Shown here: piece by piece, positions 17,300-27,500 of the stretch
Layout: every line of letters starts with the position of its first letter
Numbering within the stretch: the stretch's first letter is position 1
Assembly: GCF_021390325.1 (NCBI RefSeq)
Contig: NZ_JAJUWU010000027.1
Location: forward strand, 1-64,000
DNA from: Jiella avicenniae
Lineage (GTDB): Bacteria; Pseudomonadota; Alphaproteobacteria; Rhizobiales; Rhizobiaceae
DNA length: 64,000 bases
Reading direction: 5' to 3'
Made by a program: the position numbers and the translations under genes
Notes under the pieces: model-generated
Database searches by the model: none
Seen by the model: the letters and a program-made list of their open reading frames with translations, nothing else
Told to the model about the DNA's origin: nothing

Positions 17300-18262
17300 G
17301 TGATCGGCGAAGAGACGCCGCCCGGCCGGCTGGAACGGCTGGTCCTCAGGCTGCCCGAGGGCTCGGTGCTGCGTCTGGTGTTCCTGGCGCTGCTCGGGAT
17401 CGCGGTCGCGATGATCACGCTCGACTATCAGACGATGGCCGGCCGCTCGGCCGAGCGCGAGCGGCTGAGCCGCACCGAGCCTTTGCCGCTGAGGCGGCCG
17501 AGTCCGGGCGATCAGATCCGGCCCTATCTGCCGCGCACGATGCCGGTCGGTCCGGATCGCGGCGAGCCGACCCTGCCGGGCTATGACGGCCCCGTCGAAG
17601 GCGAGGCTCTGGCCGCGCCGATGCGCTTCTTCATCGGCCCCAAGGGCGAGGCGACGGCGATGGGGCGGATCGAGATCGGCACCGGCGAGGCGCTGCGCGA
17701 GTTCCTGGCGACGCCCGAGGCCGCGGGCGTCGAGACACTCGTCCTCCATTCGCCGGGCGGCTCGGTCGCCGACGCCATGGCGATGGCGCGCGATCTGCGC
17801 TCGCAGAAGATTTCCACCCGCGTTCCGGCCGACGGCTACTGTGCCTCGGCCTGCCCGCTGGTGTTCGCCGGCGGCCTGACCCGCCGGGCCGGGGAGAATT
17901 CCTGGGTCGGCGTCCATCAGGTCTATGCCGTGTCGGGGGCCGAACCGGGACTGCCGTCGACGGTCGACCGCTCCATCGCCGAGATTCAGGCGACCACCGC
18001 CGAGTGCCAGACCCTGCTTGCCGAGATGGGGGTCGATCCGGCGCTCTGGATCAAGGCGATGCAGACGCCCTCGGCCAGCCTCTACGTGCTGACGCGGGAG
18101 GAGCTTCTCGCATACCGTCTGGTCCGCCCCTTGCCGGACGGCCCGAGCTTCGTCGGCCCGCCGGCCCCGACCTATCCGCAATTCGAGCCGCCGAAGACCG
18201 CCGACGCGGCGGCGGGCGGAGATCGGCCCACGGATGCGCGGCCGGACGGCTCGCTGCTCTGA
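17300..18262 (+). CDS. Membrane-anchored periplasmic protein with a ClpP/crotonase-like fold
   Basis: 320 residues, GTG start. A single N-terminal membrane anchor (about 24-44) and a proline-rich linker precede a domain carrying the ClpP-family landmarks: glycine loop HSPGGSVADAM (150-160), the nucleophile candidate S183 in YCASACPLVFAGG, and H206 in WVGVHQ. This corresponds to uncharacterised proteins grouped as COG3904 (predicted periplasmic ClpP-like). C181 and C185 flank the serine and might form a disulfide. The tail after residue 280 is low-complexity. Linked with the preceding membrane protein gene, which may be its partner. Proteolysis is inferred, not shown. Confidence 0.8.
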   Translation: MIGEETPPGRLERLVLRLPEGSVLRLVFLALLGIAVAMITLDYQTMAGRSAERERLSRTEPLPLRRPSPGDQIRPYLPRTMPVGPDRGEPTLPGYDGPVEGEALAAPMRFFIGPKGEATAMGRIEIGTGEALREFLATPEAAGVETLVLHSPGGSVADAMAMARDLRSQKISTRVPADGYCASACPLVFAGGLTRRAGENSWVGVHQVYAVSGAEPGLPSTVDRSIAEIQATTAECQTLLAEMGVDPALWIKAMQTPSASLYVLTREELLAYRLVRPLPDGPSFVGPPAPTYPQFEPPKTADAAAGGDRPTDARPDGSLL

Positions 18263-18328
18263 TCCCGCCCGCGGCGGACGCCGCCGGCGAGTTGCGATCC
18301 AGGCAACGCGAGACTCGGTCGGCAGGCT

Positions 18329-18781
18329 TCAGATGTGACGCTCGATGATCTTCACGCCGCGAAGGACGAGCAGCGTCACCACCACGGCAAGAATGCCGAT
18401 CCGGAATTCGCCGAGGCCGCAGGCAAGGCCGATCGCCCCGGAGAGCCACAGCGACGCGCCGGTCGTGAGGCCGCGAACCTCGCCCTTCGCCTGGATGATC
18501 GCGCCGGCCGCGAGGAATGCGACGCCGGAGGTGATCGCCCCGATCATGCGGATCGGATCGGCGCGGACCTGGTCGCCGTCGTAGAGGTCGACGAGAACCG
18601 TCATCAGCAGCGTGAAGACGCAGGCGCCGACGCCGACCAGCATGTGCGTCCTCAGCCCGGCCGAACGCTCCTTCCTCTCGCGCTCGAAGCCGATCGCGCC
18701 GCAGAGCAGAGCGGCGAGCGAGAGCCGGAGGGCGTCGGTGCCGAGAGCCTGAAGATCGAGGAAACTGCCGAGGTCGCTCAT
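18329..18781 (-). CDS. MgtC/SapB-family inner-membrane protein
   Basis: 150 residues, the length of the hydrophobic MgtC N-terminal domain without the soluble C-terminal ACT-like domain. The conserved N-terminal pattern LRLSLAALLCGAIGFERERKERSAGLRTHMLVGVGA is clear, as is the membrane block GVAFLAAGAIIQAKGEVRGLTTGASLW. Four to five membrane helices predicted. MgtC itself helps survival at low Mg2+ and in macrophages; short SapB/YhiD-type relatives like this one have no firm function. No clear ribosome binding site precedes the ATG. Confidence 0.88.
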   Translation of the reverse strand: MSDLGSFLDLQALGTDALRLSLAALLCGAIGFERERKERSAGLRTHMLVGVGACVFTLLMTVLVDLYDGDQVRADPIRMIGAITSGVAFLAAGAIIQAKGEVRGLTTGASLWLSGAIGLACGLGEFRIGILAVVVTLLVLRGVKIIERHI

Positions 18782-18888
18782 GGCGGGGAGAGCGTGTCAC
18801 GGCAAAATTGGTTCCCGCCTCGATGCGCCCGATCCGGTCGACGAGATGCGCCGGTAAGGGCGTCCGCCCCGGCGCCGCCGCTCACCGT

Positions 18889-19914
18889 CTACGAAGCGCC
18901 CGCCGCCGCGTCCCCGTCGGTGGCGGCAATCAGAAAGCGTTCGAGCGAGCGCATCGCCGCCGCGCGAATGGGTTCGATCTCCATCAGCGTCTCGTGCCGC
19001 GCTCCATCGATGACGTGGGTCTCCACGTGGTCGCAGTCGAGTGCCTGCATCGCCTCGGCGAGTTCGCCGATCGCCTTGCCGCCGCGTGTCGCCGGATCCT
19101 TCGAGCCGCCCAGAAGGTGGATCGGCAGGTGCGGCGGCAGGAGCGACAGCCCGGCCTTGGAGCCGGCCTCGAAAACCAGCTTCGCGATGTCCTCCATCAT
19201 CGAGACCGTCGGCGTGAAACCGCACAGGGGATCGCGGATATAGGCGTCGACGACGGCCTCGTCGTGGCTCAGCCAGTCGAACTGCGTCCGGCGCGGCGAG
19301 ACGGACTTCGCCCAGGCACCGAACATGACGCGCTGCGACAGGTCGCTGGCGACGTCCGACCCTTTCAGCGCCTTCTCGGCCTTCAGCGCGAACCGCCCGA
19401 GACGCCGCTCCATCCCGTGCGAGAGATCGGCGTTCCAGACACACAGGCCGGCGAGCCGGCGGCCGTAGCGCTCGCCGTAATTCAGCGCGATCGTCCCGCC
19501 GAGGGAGTGGCCGAAAACGACGAGGGGCAATTCGCCGAAGGTCTCCTCGGCATGGAGATGGACGGCGTGGCAGTCCCGCAGCAGCTTCTCCGCGCCGCCC
19601 TTGACGGCGAAGCGGCGGAGCGGCGCGTCGGGCGCCACCGTCGAGCCGTGGCCGCGATGGTCGTGGGCGAGGACGTGAAATCCGAGAGCCGCGAGATCGC
19701 GGGCGAAGCGGCCGTAGCGGCCGGCATGTTCGGCGAGGCCGTGGAAGACGAGGACGGTGCCGCGGGGCTCGTTTTCGGCCTCCGTCACGTAAAGATGCAG
19801 CGTCGCGCCGGAGCGGCTTTCGATCGACGTCTCCTGGTCGAAATCCACGGCGAAGCGACTCCTCTGTTGTTCGGGCCCGTCTGTGACATAGGGCTCTCTC
19901 CCGGTCTGTCGCAT
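18889..19914 (-). CDS. Alpha/beta hydrolase, monoacylglycerol-lipase/lysophospholipase type
   Basis: 341 residues. Serine hydrolase with oxyanion region FHGLAEHAGRY, DHRGHG, and nucleophile elbow GHSLGG; the acid and the terminal histidine (GARHETLMEIEP) complete the triad. This set is typical of the Serine aminopeptidase S33/monoacylglycerol lipase group. No signal peptide is evident, so a cytoplasmic role in lipid turnover is likely. The start at 19914 has no strong ribosome binding site; the conserved part begins only about 30 residues later, so a downstream start is possible. Divergent from the RNase T2 gene. Confidence 0.88.
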   Translation of the reverse strand: MRQTGREPYVTDGPEQQRSRFAVDFDQETSIESRSGATLHLYVTEAENEPRGTVLVFHGLAEHAGRYGRFARDLAALGFHVLAHDHRGHGSTVAPDAPLRRFAVKGGAEKLLRDCHAVHLHAEETFGELPLVVFGHSLGGTIALNYGERYGRRLAGLCVWNADLSHGMERRLGRFALKAEKALKGSDVASDLSQRVMFGAWAKSVSPRRTQFDWLSHDEAVVDAYIRDPLCGFTPTVSMMEDIAKLVFEAGSKAGLSLLPPHLPIHLLGGSKDPATRGGKAIGELAEAMQALDCDHVETHVIDGARHETLMEIEPIRAAAMRSLERFLIAATDGDAAAGAS

Positions 19915-20052
19915 CGGATGTGCAGACGCGTCGGGAACCTTCGCGCAACGGTGGCCTGCACGATTGCCCCAGGGGACAAAACTCGTAGAATGCAACCAGA
20001 ACGGCAGGGCCCGCCGGACCGGCGCCCGGCCGATGCCGAGGGGGATCGAACG

Positions 20053-21168
20053 ATGCGCATTCTGGTGTTGTTGGCGACCGTCGCAGCGAGCCTCGTCGGT
20101 TCGGCGGCCTTCGCCCAGGAGCCGCTCGACGGCTATCTCATCGCCCGCAAGGCGTGCAAGGCCACCGTGTCGATCCGCAATGCCGCCAGCGAAAGCGGCA
20201 CGACGCTCGAAATCGACCGCGCCTATCATCTCATCGGCGAGAACCGGCTGAACGGCTCGCACTATTACGTCGTTGTTCCCGGCACCGAGCCGGACCGGCG
20301 CTGGGTGCAAAAGACATGCGGCGACTGGGTGAAGCTGGTAGCGCGCGCCGATGCCTTCGACCGTCCGGGCTCGGGCGGTTCCATCGCCACCAGGAGCGAC
20401 GACGCGAACGGCGAAGTCGCTCAACAGGGCAGGACGGCCGAGTCGCAAACGGCGGGCGCTGCCACACCGTCGGACGCCGGCGCCGGCGGCCGCGACGCGC
20501 AGGGCGGCAAGGTCCCGCGCGACCTCCTTCTCGCCATCAGCTGGCAGCCGGCCTTCTGCGACACCCATCAGAGCAAGACCGAATGCCGCTCGCAGACGCG
20601 CGACCGCTTCGATGCCGATCACTTCGCCCTGCACGGTCTCTGGCCGCAGCCGCGCGGCGTCGAATATTGCGGCGTCGGCGCCAAGCAGAAGAGCGACGAC
20701 AAGGCCGGCGACTGGGACAAGCTGCCGCCGCTCGAGGTCGATGCCGAGACCCGGGCCGAGATGGAAAAGGCGATGCCCGGCACCCTGTCGATGCTCGATC
20801 GCCACGAATGGACCCGGCACGGCACCTGTTACGCGACTTCCACCGACGAATATTTCGACGATGCGCTGGCGGTGCTCGGCAAGATCAATGGCTCCAAGGT
20901 TCGTGACCTCTTCGCCGGGGCCATCGGCCGGACGCTCACCCGTCAAGAGATCCGCGCGGCCTTCGACGAGGCGTTCGGCGCGGGAGCCGGCGAGCGGGTG
21001 CGGATCGCCTGCTCGCGCGACGGCAAACGCCAGCTGATCGGCGAACTGACCATCGGTCTCGTCGGGGAGATCACGCCCGATCCCGACGTTTCCGGCTTGA
21101 TCGCCGCCGCCAGACCGACCGATGGTGGCTGCAACGAAGGCATCGTCGACGCGATCGGATTTCAATAG
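20053..21168 (+). CDS. Secreted RNase T2-family ribonuclease with an N-terminal extension
   Basis: 371 residues. Signal peptide cleaved near AFA-QE, so it acts in the periplasm or outside the cell. The RNase T2 domain occupies about residues 155-371 and has both active-site segments: CAS I FALHGLWPQ around 192 and CAS II HEWTRHGTC around 250, each with its catalytic histidine. Before it stands an extra ~110-residue module (YLIARKACKATVSIRN ... VQKTCGDWV, two cysteines) and a Ser/Ala/Gly linker. Typical bacterial RNase I is shorter and lacks this module. Function: non-specific RNA cleavage for scavenging or defence. Confidence 0.9.
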   Translation: MRILVLLATVAASLVGSAAFAQEPLDGYLIARKACKATVSIRNAASESGTTLEIDRAYHLIGENRLNGSHYYVVVPGTEPDRRWVQKTCGDWVKLVARADAFDRPGSGGSIATRSDDANGEVAQQGRTAESQTAGAATPSDAGAGGRDAQGGKVPRDLLLAISWQPAFCDTHQSKTECRSQTRDRFDADHFALHGLWPQPRGVEYCGVGAKQKSDDKAGDWDKLPPLEVDAETRAEMEKAMPGTLSMLDRHEWTRHGTCYATSTDEYFDDALAVLGKINGSKVRDLFAGAIGRTLTRQEIRAAFDEAFGAGAGERVRIACSRDGKRQLIGELTIGLVGEITPDPDVSGLIAAARPTDGGCNEGIVDAIGFQ

Positions 21169-21225
21169 GAAGCGCGGTTCCGTCGTCGGCTATCTTCCCC
21201 GGCCGCTCTGCGCCGGCGACGGGCG

Positions 21226-22290
21226 TCATGCCTGCCGCAGCAGCCCGGAGAGGAGGCTCGTCACGCCGACGCTTTCGAGCGCTACCCACAGGACGATGGC
21301 GACGTAGAGCACCATCAGGAAGATGCTCTCCCTGCGGGTGAGCAGCATGCCGGTGCGCATGGCGAGGAACAGCGCCACCGTCGCGACGGTGAGGAGCCCC
21401 ATCATCGGCGCGGCGACCGAGAAGTTGATGACGGTCGCGCCGGCGACGAGGACGCCGGCCGGGATCGCCACCAGAAGGTCGAAGATGTTCGAGCCGAGGA
21501 CGTTCGCCAGCGCCGTCACGCCGTTGTTCCTGCGCGCCGCCCGGACCGAGACGAAGGCGTCCGGCACCGAGGTGCCGGCGGCGACGACCGTGAAGCCCCA
21601 CAGGAAGCTGGGCGTCTCGAAAATCTCGCCGAGATTGATCGCCGCCCGCACGAGGCCCTCGACGCCGAGGACGATGACGAGGAGCGACGCGCCGAAGAAC
21701 ATCCATTCCCGGCCGGGGCTGATGGCCTCCTCGCTCTTCTCGGCGGGATGGTCCCGCGTTTCCAGATACTGGATGACGACGTAGAGCAGGTAGAAGGCGA
21801 TCGGGATGAGGGCGAGGAGCCGGGTCAGCGTGCCGGTGATCACGCCATCCGCCTGCTGGTCGGTCGGATTGTAGATCACGGCGAAGGAAAAGGTGATCAG
21901 CAGCACCGCCACCGACACCATGTAGAACTGCGATTCCTTGTAGACGAGCTCGCGGTTGGATTCGAGCCGCTTCGGGCTGAACAGGCCGCAGAGCGCCGGG
22001 ATGACGAGGATGTTGAAGATCGCCGAGCCGACGATCGCTGCGACGCCGAGCTGAAACTCGCCGTGGATCAGCGAGGAAAGGACCGTCGTCGACAGCTCCG
22101 GAAAGCTCGAACCGACGGCGACGACGATCGAACCATGGACCACCGGAGGGAGCCGATAGTGCGTGGAGAGCCGCGTACTGGAGCTTTCGAGAAGCCCGCT
22201 GCCCTTCCAGACGATCGCGGTGGCGACGATCGCCACCGCCACCCACAAGACGATTCCACCCGACACGACAGCTCCCTCGGCTCGAGGCAT
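21226..22290 (-). CDS. Calcium/cation antiporter (CaCA family, YrbG-like)
   Basis: 354 residues with about ten membrane helices. Both alpha-repeat motifs of the Ca2+:cation antiporter superfamily are present: VAVGSSFPELSTTVLSSL...VGSAIFNILV in the first half and VAAGTSVPDAFVSV...LGSNIFDLLVAIP in the second, containing the ion-binding acidic residues. Expected to expel Ca2+ in exchange for H+ or Na+; the ion pair cannot be decided from sequence. Convergent with the RNase T2 gene, only 57 bases apart. Confidence 0.88.
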   Translation of the reverse strand: MPRAEGAVVSGGIVLWVAVAIVATAIVWKGSGLLESSSTRLSTHYRLPPVVHGSIVVAVGSSFPELSTTVLSSLIHGEFQLGVAAIVGSAIFNILVIPALCGLFSPKRLESNRELVYKESQFYMVSVAVLLITFSFAVIYNPTDQQADGVITGTLTRLLALIPIAFYLLYVVIQYLETRDHPAEKSEEAISPGREWMFFGASLLVIVLGVEGLVRAAINLGEIFETPSFLWGFTVVAAGTSVPDAFVSVRAARRNNGVTALANVLGSNIFDLLVAIPAGVLVAGATVINFSVAAPMMGLLTVATVALFLAMRTGMLLTRRESIFLMVLYVAIVLWVALESVGVTSLLSGLLRQA

Positions 22291-22424
22291 GCCTGTCGGC
22301 AGCTAGGGCGCAGGCGGGCAAGGCGAGGGCCGCCGGCGGAAAAGTTCGGACCCGGCCAACGCTGGCGGCACTCGTATCCGATCGTTGGCCCGGTCTTTTT
22401 CGCCGCCCGGTGGTCGGCGCCCCA

Positions 22425-24251
22425 TCAGTCGGGCGCGCGCCAGAAGGCCGGCAGGAAATAGCCGTAGAGCGGCGTCGTGTCGGGATGCTTGATGAAATTC
22501 CAGCGGGCAAGGCGCTGCTCGGGCAGATGGAACAGCGGGACGACGTAGTGGCCGGAGATCAGCGCCCGGTCGTAGGCCCTGACGGCGGCGACGAAATCCT
22601 CGCGCGAGCGCGCGGTGACGATGTCGTCGATCAGGGCGTCGATCGCCGGGTCCGCCGCCCCGGCATAGTTGAAGGAGCCGTTGACGTCCTTCGACTTCGA
22701 ACTCCAGCGATAGGCCTGCTCGGCGCCCGGCGAGAGCGAGGCCGAGTAGGAGGCGATGATCATGTCGAATTCGAAGGCGTTCTTTCGGGCCTGATACTGG
22801 CTGTCGTCGACGAGGCGCACGCTCGCCGCGATGCCGAGGCGCCCGAGCGTACGCGTGTAGGCCTGCGCCATCTTCACCTGTTCGGGCGACTGGGCGAGAA
22901 TCTCGAAGGCGAGGGGTTTGCCGTCCGGCCCGACGAGCCGGCGGCCCTCGAGACGGTAGCCGGCCGCCTCGAACTGATCCAGCGCCGCGCGCATCACCTT
23001 GCGGTCCGAGCCCGAGCCGTCGCTGACGCTCGGGCGATAGGTGCCGTCCATGACCTCGGGGTCGACGTCGTCCGGATAGGGCGCAAGCAGCGCCTTCTCC
23101 TTTTCACTCGCCGGCCGGCCGAGGGCGGACAGTTCGGAATTCTGGAAATACGAGCCGGTCCGCTCATAGGCGTCGTAATAGAGCGTCTTGTTGGCCCATT
23201 CGAAGTCGAACAGCATCGACAGCGCCTTGCGCACCTTCCGGTCGGAGAAGATCGGCCGCCTGGTGTTGAAGACGAAGGCCAGCATGTTGGGCGGCGCGCC
23301 GGTCTCGAACGTTTCCTTGACGATCCGGCCGTCCTTCACCGCCGGAAAATCGTAGGCGGTGCGCCAGTGGTTCGGGTCGCCTTCGAGATAGATGTGGCAG
23401 TTGCCCTTCTTGAACCCCTCGAACTGGGCGTTGGTGTCGCGATAGTAGTCGATCACCACGGTGCCGTAGTTGAAGATCCCCTTGCGGATCGGCAGGTCCC
23501 TGGCCCAGTAGTCGGGGTTCTTCTCGTAGACGATCTCCTGGCCCGGCTTCACGTCGGCGATCACATAGGGGCCGGAGCCGATCACCGGCTTCAGCGTCGT
23601 GCGCTCGAAGGTCTTCTCGTCGAAGGCGTGCTCGGGCAATACCGGCAGGCCGGCGATCAAAAGCGGCGTCTCCCGGTCGGCCGTCTCGTCGAAGGTGAAG
23701 CGGACGCCGTCGTCGCCGACCTTTTCGATCTTCACCGCCGGGCGCAGCCAGTTCGCATAGATCGGCCGTCCATGCTCGCGCAGCATGCGGACCGTGAACA
23801 GGACGTCTTCGGGGGTGATCTTCACCCCGTCGGAGAACGTCGCCCGCGGATCGAGCCGGAACTCGACGAAGCTGCGCTTGTCGTCGGTCTCGATGGTCTC
23901 GGCGATCAGGCCGTACATGGTGAAGGGCTCGTCCGGCGAGCGCTGCATCAGCGGCTCGAAGACGAGGTTGCCGAACTCCTTGTCGAACCAGATGCCCCGC
24001 GCCGTGGTCAGCGCGCCGCGCACGATCACCGGGTTGAGATTGTCGAAATTGCCGAAGACGCAGTAGCGCATCGTGCCGCCCTGCGGCGCGTCGGGATTGG
24101 CATAGGGAAGGGTCTGATAGTCCGCCGGCAGCGCCGGCTCTCCCTGCATGGCGATCGCATGGGCCGGCGCGGCGCTTGCGGCATCGGCGGCGGCGGCGAG
24201 CGGCACCGCTGCGAAGACGAAGGCGCAGACGGCGGCATGGTGTTTGCGCAT
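22425..24251 (-). CDS. Periplasmic peptide-binding protein of ABC importers (family 5, YejA-like), orphan
   Basis: 608 residues. Signal peptide MRKHHAAVCAFVFAAVPLAA with a cleavage site near ASA-AP. The mature part contains the YejA-type opening (LPYANPDAPQGGTMRYCVFGNFDNLNPV) and the lobe motif IGSGPYVIADVKPGQEIVYEKNPDYWARDLP. YejA-type proteins bind oligopeptides or microcin-like peptides and work with YejBEF, but no permease or ATPase gene flanks this copy. Start chosen at 24251 because it gives a proper signal peptide and GGGAA lies upstream. Confidence 0.9.
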   Translation of the reverse strand: MRKHHAAVCAFVFAAVPLAAAADAASAAPAHAIAMQGEPALPADYQTLPYANPDAPQGGTMRYCVFGNFDNLNPVIVRGALTTARGIWFDKEFGNLVFEPLMQRSPDEPFTMYGLIAETIETDDKRSFVEFRLDPRATFSDGVKITPEDVLFTVRMLREHGRPIYANWLRPAVKIEKVGDDGVRFTFDETADRETPLLIAGLPVLPEHAFDEKTFERTTLKPVIGSGPYVIADVKPGQEIVYEKNPDYWARDLPIRKGIFNYGTVVIDYYRDTNAQFEGFKKGNCHIYLEGDPNHWRTAYDFPAVKDGRIVKETFETGAPPNMLAFVFNTRRPIFSDRKVRKALSMLFDFEWANKTLYYDAYERTGSYFQNSELSALGRPASEKEKALLAPYPDDVDPEVMDGTYRPSVSDGSGSDRKVMRAALDQFEAAGYRLEGRRLVGPDGKPLAFEILAQSPEQVKMAQAYTRTLGRLGIAASVRLVDDSQYQARKNAFEFDMIIASYSASLSPGAEQAYRWSSKSKDVNGSFNYAGAADPAIDALIDDIVTARSREDFVAAVRAYDRALISGHYVVPLFHLPEQRLARWNFIKHPDTTPLYGYFLPAFWRAPD

Positions 24252-24558
24252 CGGATATTCCCGGTTTCGGTTCGATGGTTCCGGCCGGCCGGCATCCTTC
24301 CGGTCGGCGGTTTCGATGGCAGGACGGCGGCGGCGCGACAAAGGCTCGCTCCGCGCCAGCCAGATCACGACAAACCGGCGAATGTTTGTGGCCGCCTCCC
24401 GTTTGCCGCGCCGAATCTACCTGCGGCGGCGAGGTTTGCCCACCGGCAATTCCGCTTGCCGCCGCGAACCGGTCGATCGGCGTCAGTCCAAACGACGAAG
24501 CCCCGGATCGACGATCCGGGGCTTCAATGGGTCACGAGACTTGCTCCGGCGTTGCGCC
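24252..24558. other. Intergenic region between gpr and the peptide-binding gene
   Basis: 307 bases with no gene. Apart from the hairpin listed separately at 24497-24525, no clear signal is visible; the promoter of the peptide-binding gene should be here. Confidence 0.5.
24497..24525 (-). terminator. Perfect 14-bp hairpin downstream of the gpr gene
   Basis: GAAGCCCCGGATCG-A-CGATCCGGGGCTTC is a perfect inverted repeat 34 bases beyond the gpr stop. There is no long T run on the minus strand (only TTCGTCGTTT), so termination efficiency is uncertain. Confidence 0.6.
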
Positions 24559-27500
24559 CTAGCTGTCGAACCGCCCGGAGGCGTGGGCCAGCATCGTGTA
24601 GACCTTGCCCGTATCGGAGGCGAGATAGGTCCGCGACACCCGGTTCTCCGGGTCGTTGCGGGCGATGTCCTGCAGCAGCGCCTCGAAGTCGGCGATGTAA
24701 CGATCCACCGCCTCCCGGAACTCGGGGTCGCGCTGATACTTGCGGCGGATGTCGTCGAAGGTCTGCTGGCCCTGCATGGTGTAGAGCCGGCGGGTGAAGA
24801 CGTTGCGCTCGCCGCGGCGGTAGCGGTCCCACAGTTCGATCGACGCGTTGTGGTCGATCGCCCGGGCGATGTCCATCGACAGCGAGTTCAGCGATTCGAC
24901 GACGTGGTCGGGTGAACGCTCGGGCGTTGCCGGCGTCCGCCCGGCGGCTGCCGAGGCCGGCGGGGACTGCGACGCGTCCGGGGAAGGCGCGAAGTCGTCG
25001 CCGAAGGCGTCGTCGTCCTCCGATGCGCGGCGCAGCAGGTTCGACACCCATCCGCCGCCGCGGTCCGCCTCGTTGCGGCCGGCGTCGGAAGATTTGCGGC
25101 CGCCGTCGTCCGGGCGAGCCGGCCGGGCCGGGCCCTGCGCCGCCGGAGCCGAGGGAGCCGCCGATCCGCCGACGGCCGTCCGGCCGGACGCCGGGGCAGC
25201 GCCCGAAGGTCCGTTCTGAGCCGAAGCGGGCCGCTGGCCGCCGCCCTGCGGTGCCGCGCGCGCGGTCGCAGGCTGCGCCGTTGTCCCCGAGGCGTCCGAG
25301 GTCCTGGCTTCGCTGGTCGGCCGCGTCGGCTCGGAGCGGCTCGGCTCGAAGTTTCCGCCCCTCAGATCGCGGGCGAGGTTGCCGTCGCTCATGAAGGATG
25401 CGGCGATCTCGCGTTCGACGTCCAAAGCGTCCTCGTCGTCGAAGTCGAAGTCCGGCTTTGCCGGTTCGGGCTTCGGTGCCGCCGCCCGCGGCTCGGGACG
25501 CGTCTCGCGCTGCGGCCGCGCCGGGGCGGGCCGCGAACGGTCGGCGACGTCGAATGCCCGGCCGGACTGCGAGACGATGTCGGAGAGTTCGCGCAGCGCC
25601 CGGATCTGGTCGGACACGGCCCGACGCATCGCCTCGGTGCTGGTGCGGGTCTCCTCGGGCAGTTCGAAGACGCCGCGCTTGATCTCGGACCGGGCAGTCT
25701 CGAGTTCCGTGCGGATCGCCTCGGCGGCCTCGCGGATCTCCTCCGTCGAGCGTTCGAACCGCGCGCCGGCATCTCCCAGCGCCGCCTGCACCTCGTCGCG
25801 CAGCACCGCTGCCGTGCGCTGCGAACGCGCCTCGGCTTCCTGCAGCTGCCGGTCGACGTCGCCGAGGGAGGAGCCCAGTTCGCCCGACAGCCGCTCGGAA
25901 ATCATCCGCGAGCGCTGTTCGGTGCGGTCGAACAGGCCGGTGACGACCTCCTCGAAGGCGTGCATCAGGCCGCCGATCTCCTCCGAGCGCCGGACGAGAT
26001 TGGTGGACAGTTCGTCGAGGCCGGCATGGCCGCCGTCGAGCACCTGGCGCAGGCCGTCCTCCCGGGTTTCCAGAAGCCCGACGGTCTCGGACAGGACGGC
26101 GCCGTGCTCCTCGAAGCGCTGGGCCATCGAGGCGATCCGCGAAAACGCCGCCAGCGAAAGCTGATCGAGCTTTTCGACGTTGTTGTCGAGCATGCGGGCG
26201 CTCAGCGAGATCGAGTTCGAGGCCTCCTGGGCGTCTTCGGCAAAGCGGGCGCCGCTGTCCTTGAGGAGGTTGTCGATGGCACCCAGATTGCCGGCCGTCT
26301 CCTCGACGAGGCCGCGCAGCGAGCTCGACGTCTGGGCGAGCCTGCCGATGAGCGAGCCGACGTCGCGCTGGAGCTGCTCGCGCATCTCGCCGACCATGCC
26401 CACCGTCGCGGCGGCCCGCTCGTCCAGCGCGCCGAGAATGGCGTCGGAGGACTGGGTGAGGGCGGCGATGGTGTCCTGGGCCCGCCGGCCGAGCGCCGCG
26501 GCGAGCGAGGCGTTCTCGGACCGCAGCCTTTCGGCGGCGTCGCGGGTGGTGGCCTGGAGAAGCCGCGCCAGCTCCGTGCCGCCTTCGCCGATCTGCGACA
26601 GCATCGGCCGGGCTTCCTCTTCGAGCATTCGGCTGATCTCGGCGTTGCGGGCCGACAGCATCGCCGCGAGGTTGCGGGTCTTCTCCTCCATCTCGTCGTT
26701 CATCGTCCGCGTGCGGGTGGCGAGCTGGCGCTCGGTCTCGCTCATCCGGTCGGCCAGTTCCTCGCCGACCGTGCCGGCGCTGTCGATGAGGGCCGAGCGG
26801 GCGCGCTCGGTCTCCAGCCGGATGATTTCGGAGATCGCCGCGATCTGGGTCGACAGGTCGCCGCCCCGGTTGGCGATTTCGTCGCGGACGCTCTCGGCGT
26901 CCTGCAGGAGCTGACCGGACACGGTCGCGACTTCGCCGCGCAACTGGCCGACGACGCCCTCGACCTCGCCGCGGATGGCGTTGGTGGTGGCGACGAGTTC
27001 CTCGCGCAGCCGCGCCGTCGAGGCGTCGATCTCGCCGGTGACCGGGTTTTCCGCAAGCAGGCCGGCGAGACGCTGGGTCGTCGCCTCGAGTTCCGCCGAG
27101 AAGGCGTCGGCTTTCGCTTCCAGCGCGGCGGCGATGTCGCCGGTCGCATTGCGCATGGAGCCGGCCGCTCGGTTCACCCGGCCGGTGAAGTCCTCGCCGG
27201 AGGCCTTCAACGCGCCCTGGGCGGTCTCCGTCAGTTCGCCCATGCGGGCGATGGCCGTCTCGAACTCCGCCGCCAGCCGGTTCGTGTCGCCGGCAAAGCG
27301 CGAGCGGTTGTCCTCGGCGATCTGCCGCAGCTCTTCGGCGGCAGTGGTGATCCGCTCGGCGAAGCTCTCGGTGTTGCGGTCGAACTCGCCGGCCACGACG
27401 CCCGAGATGCCGGACAACGTGTCGACCAGCGCCATGCGCTGCTGCGCCAGCTGCTCGCGCACCTCGTCGGTTTCCTTGCGGATGCCGTGGGTGAGTCCGG

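Noticed and set aside
15851-18181. A 776-codon minus-strand frame opposite the membrane-protein pair
   Set aside because: Composition is typical of a GC-rich antisense shadow (RRG, DRR, ARG strings), with no recognisable motif; the plus-strand genes have membrane helices and catalytic motifs.
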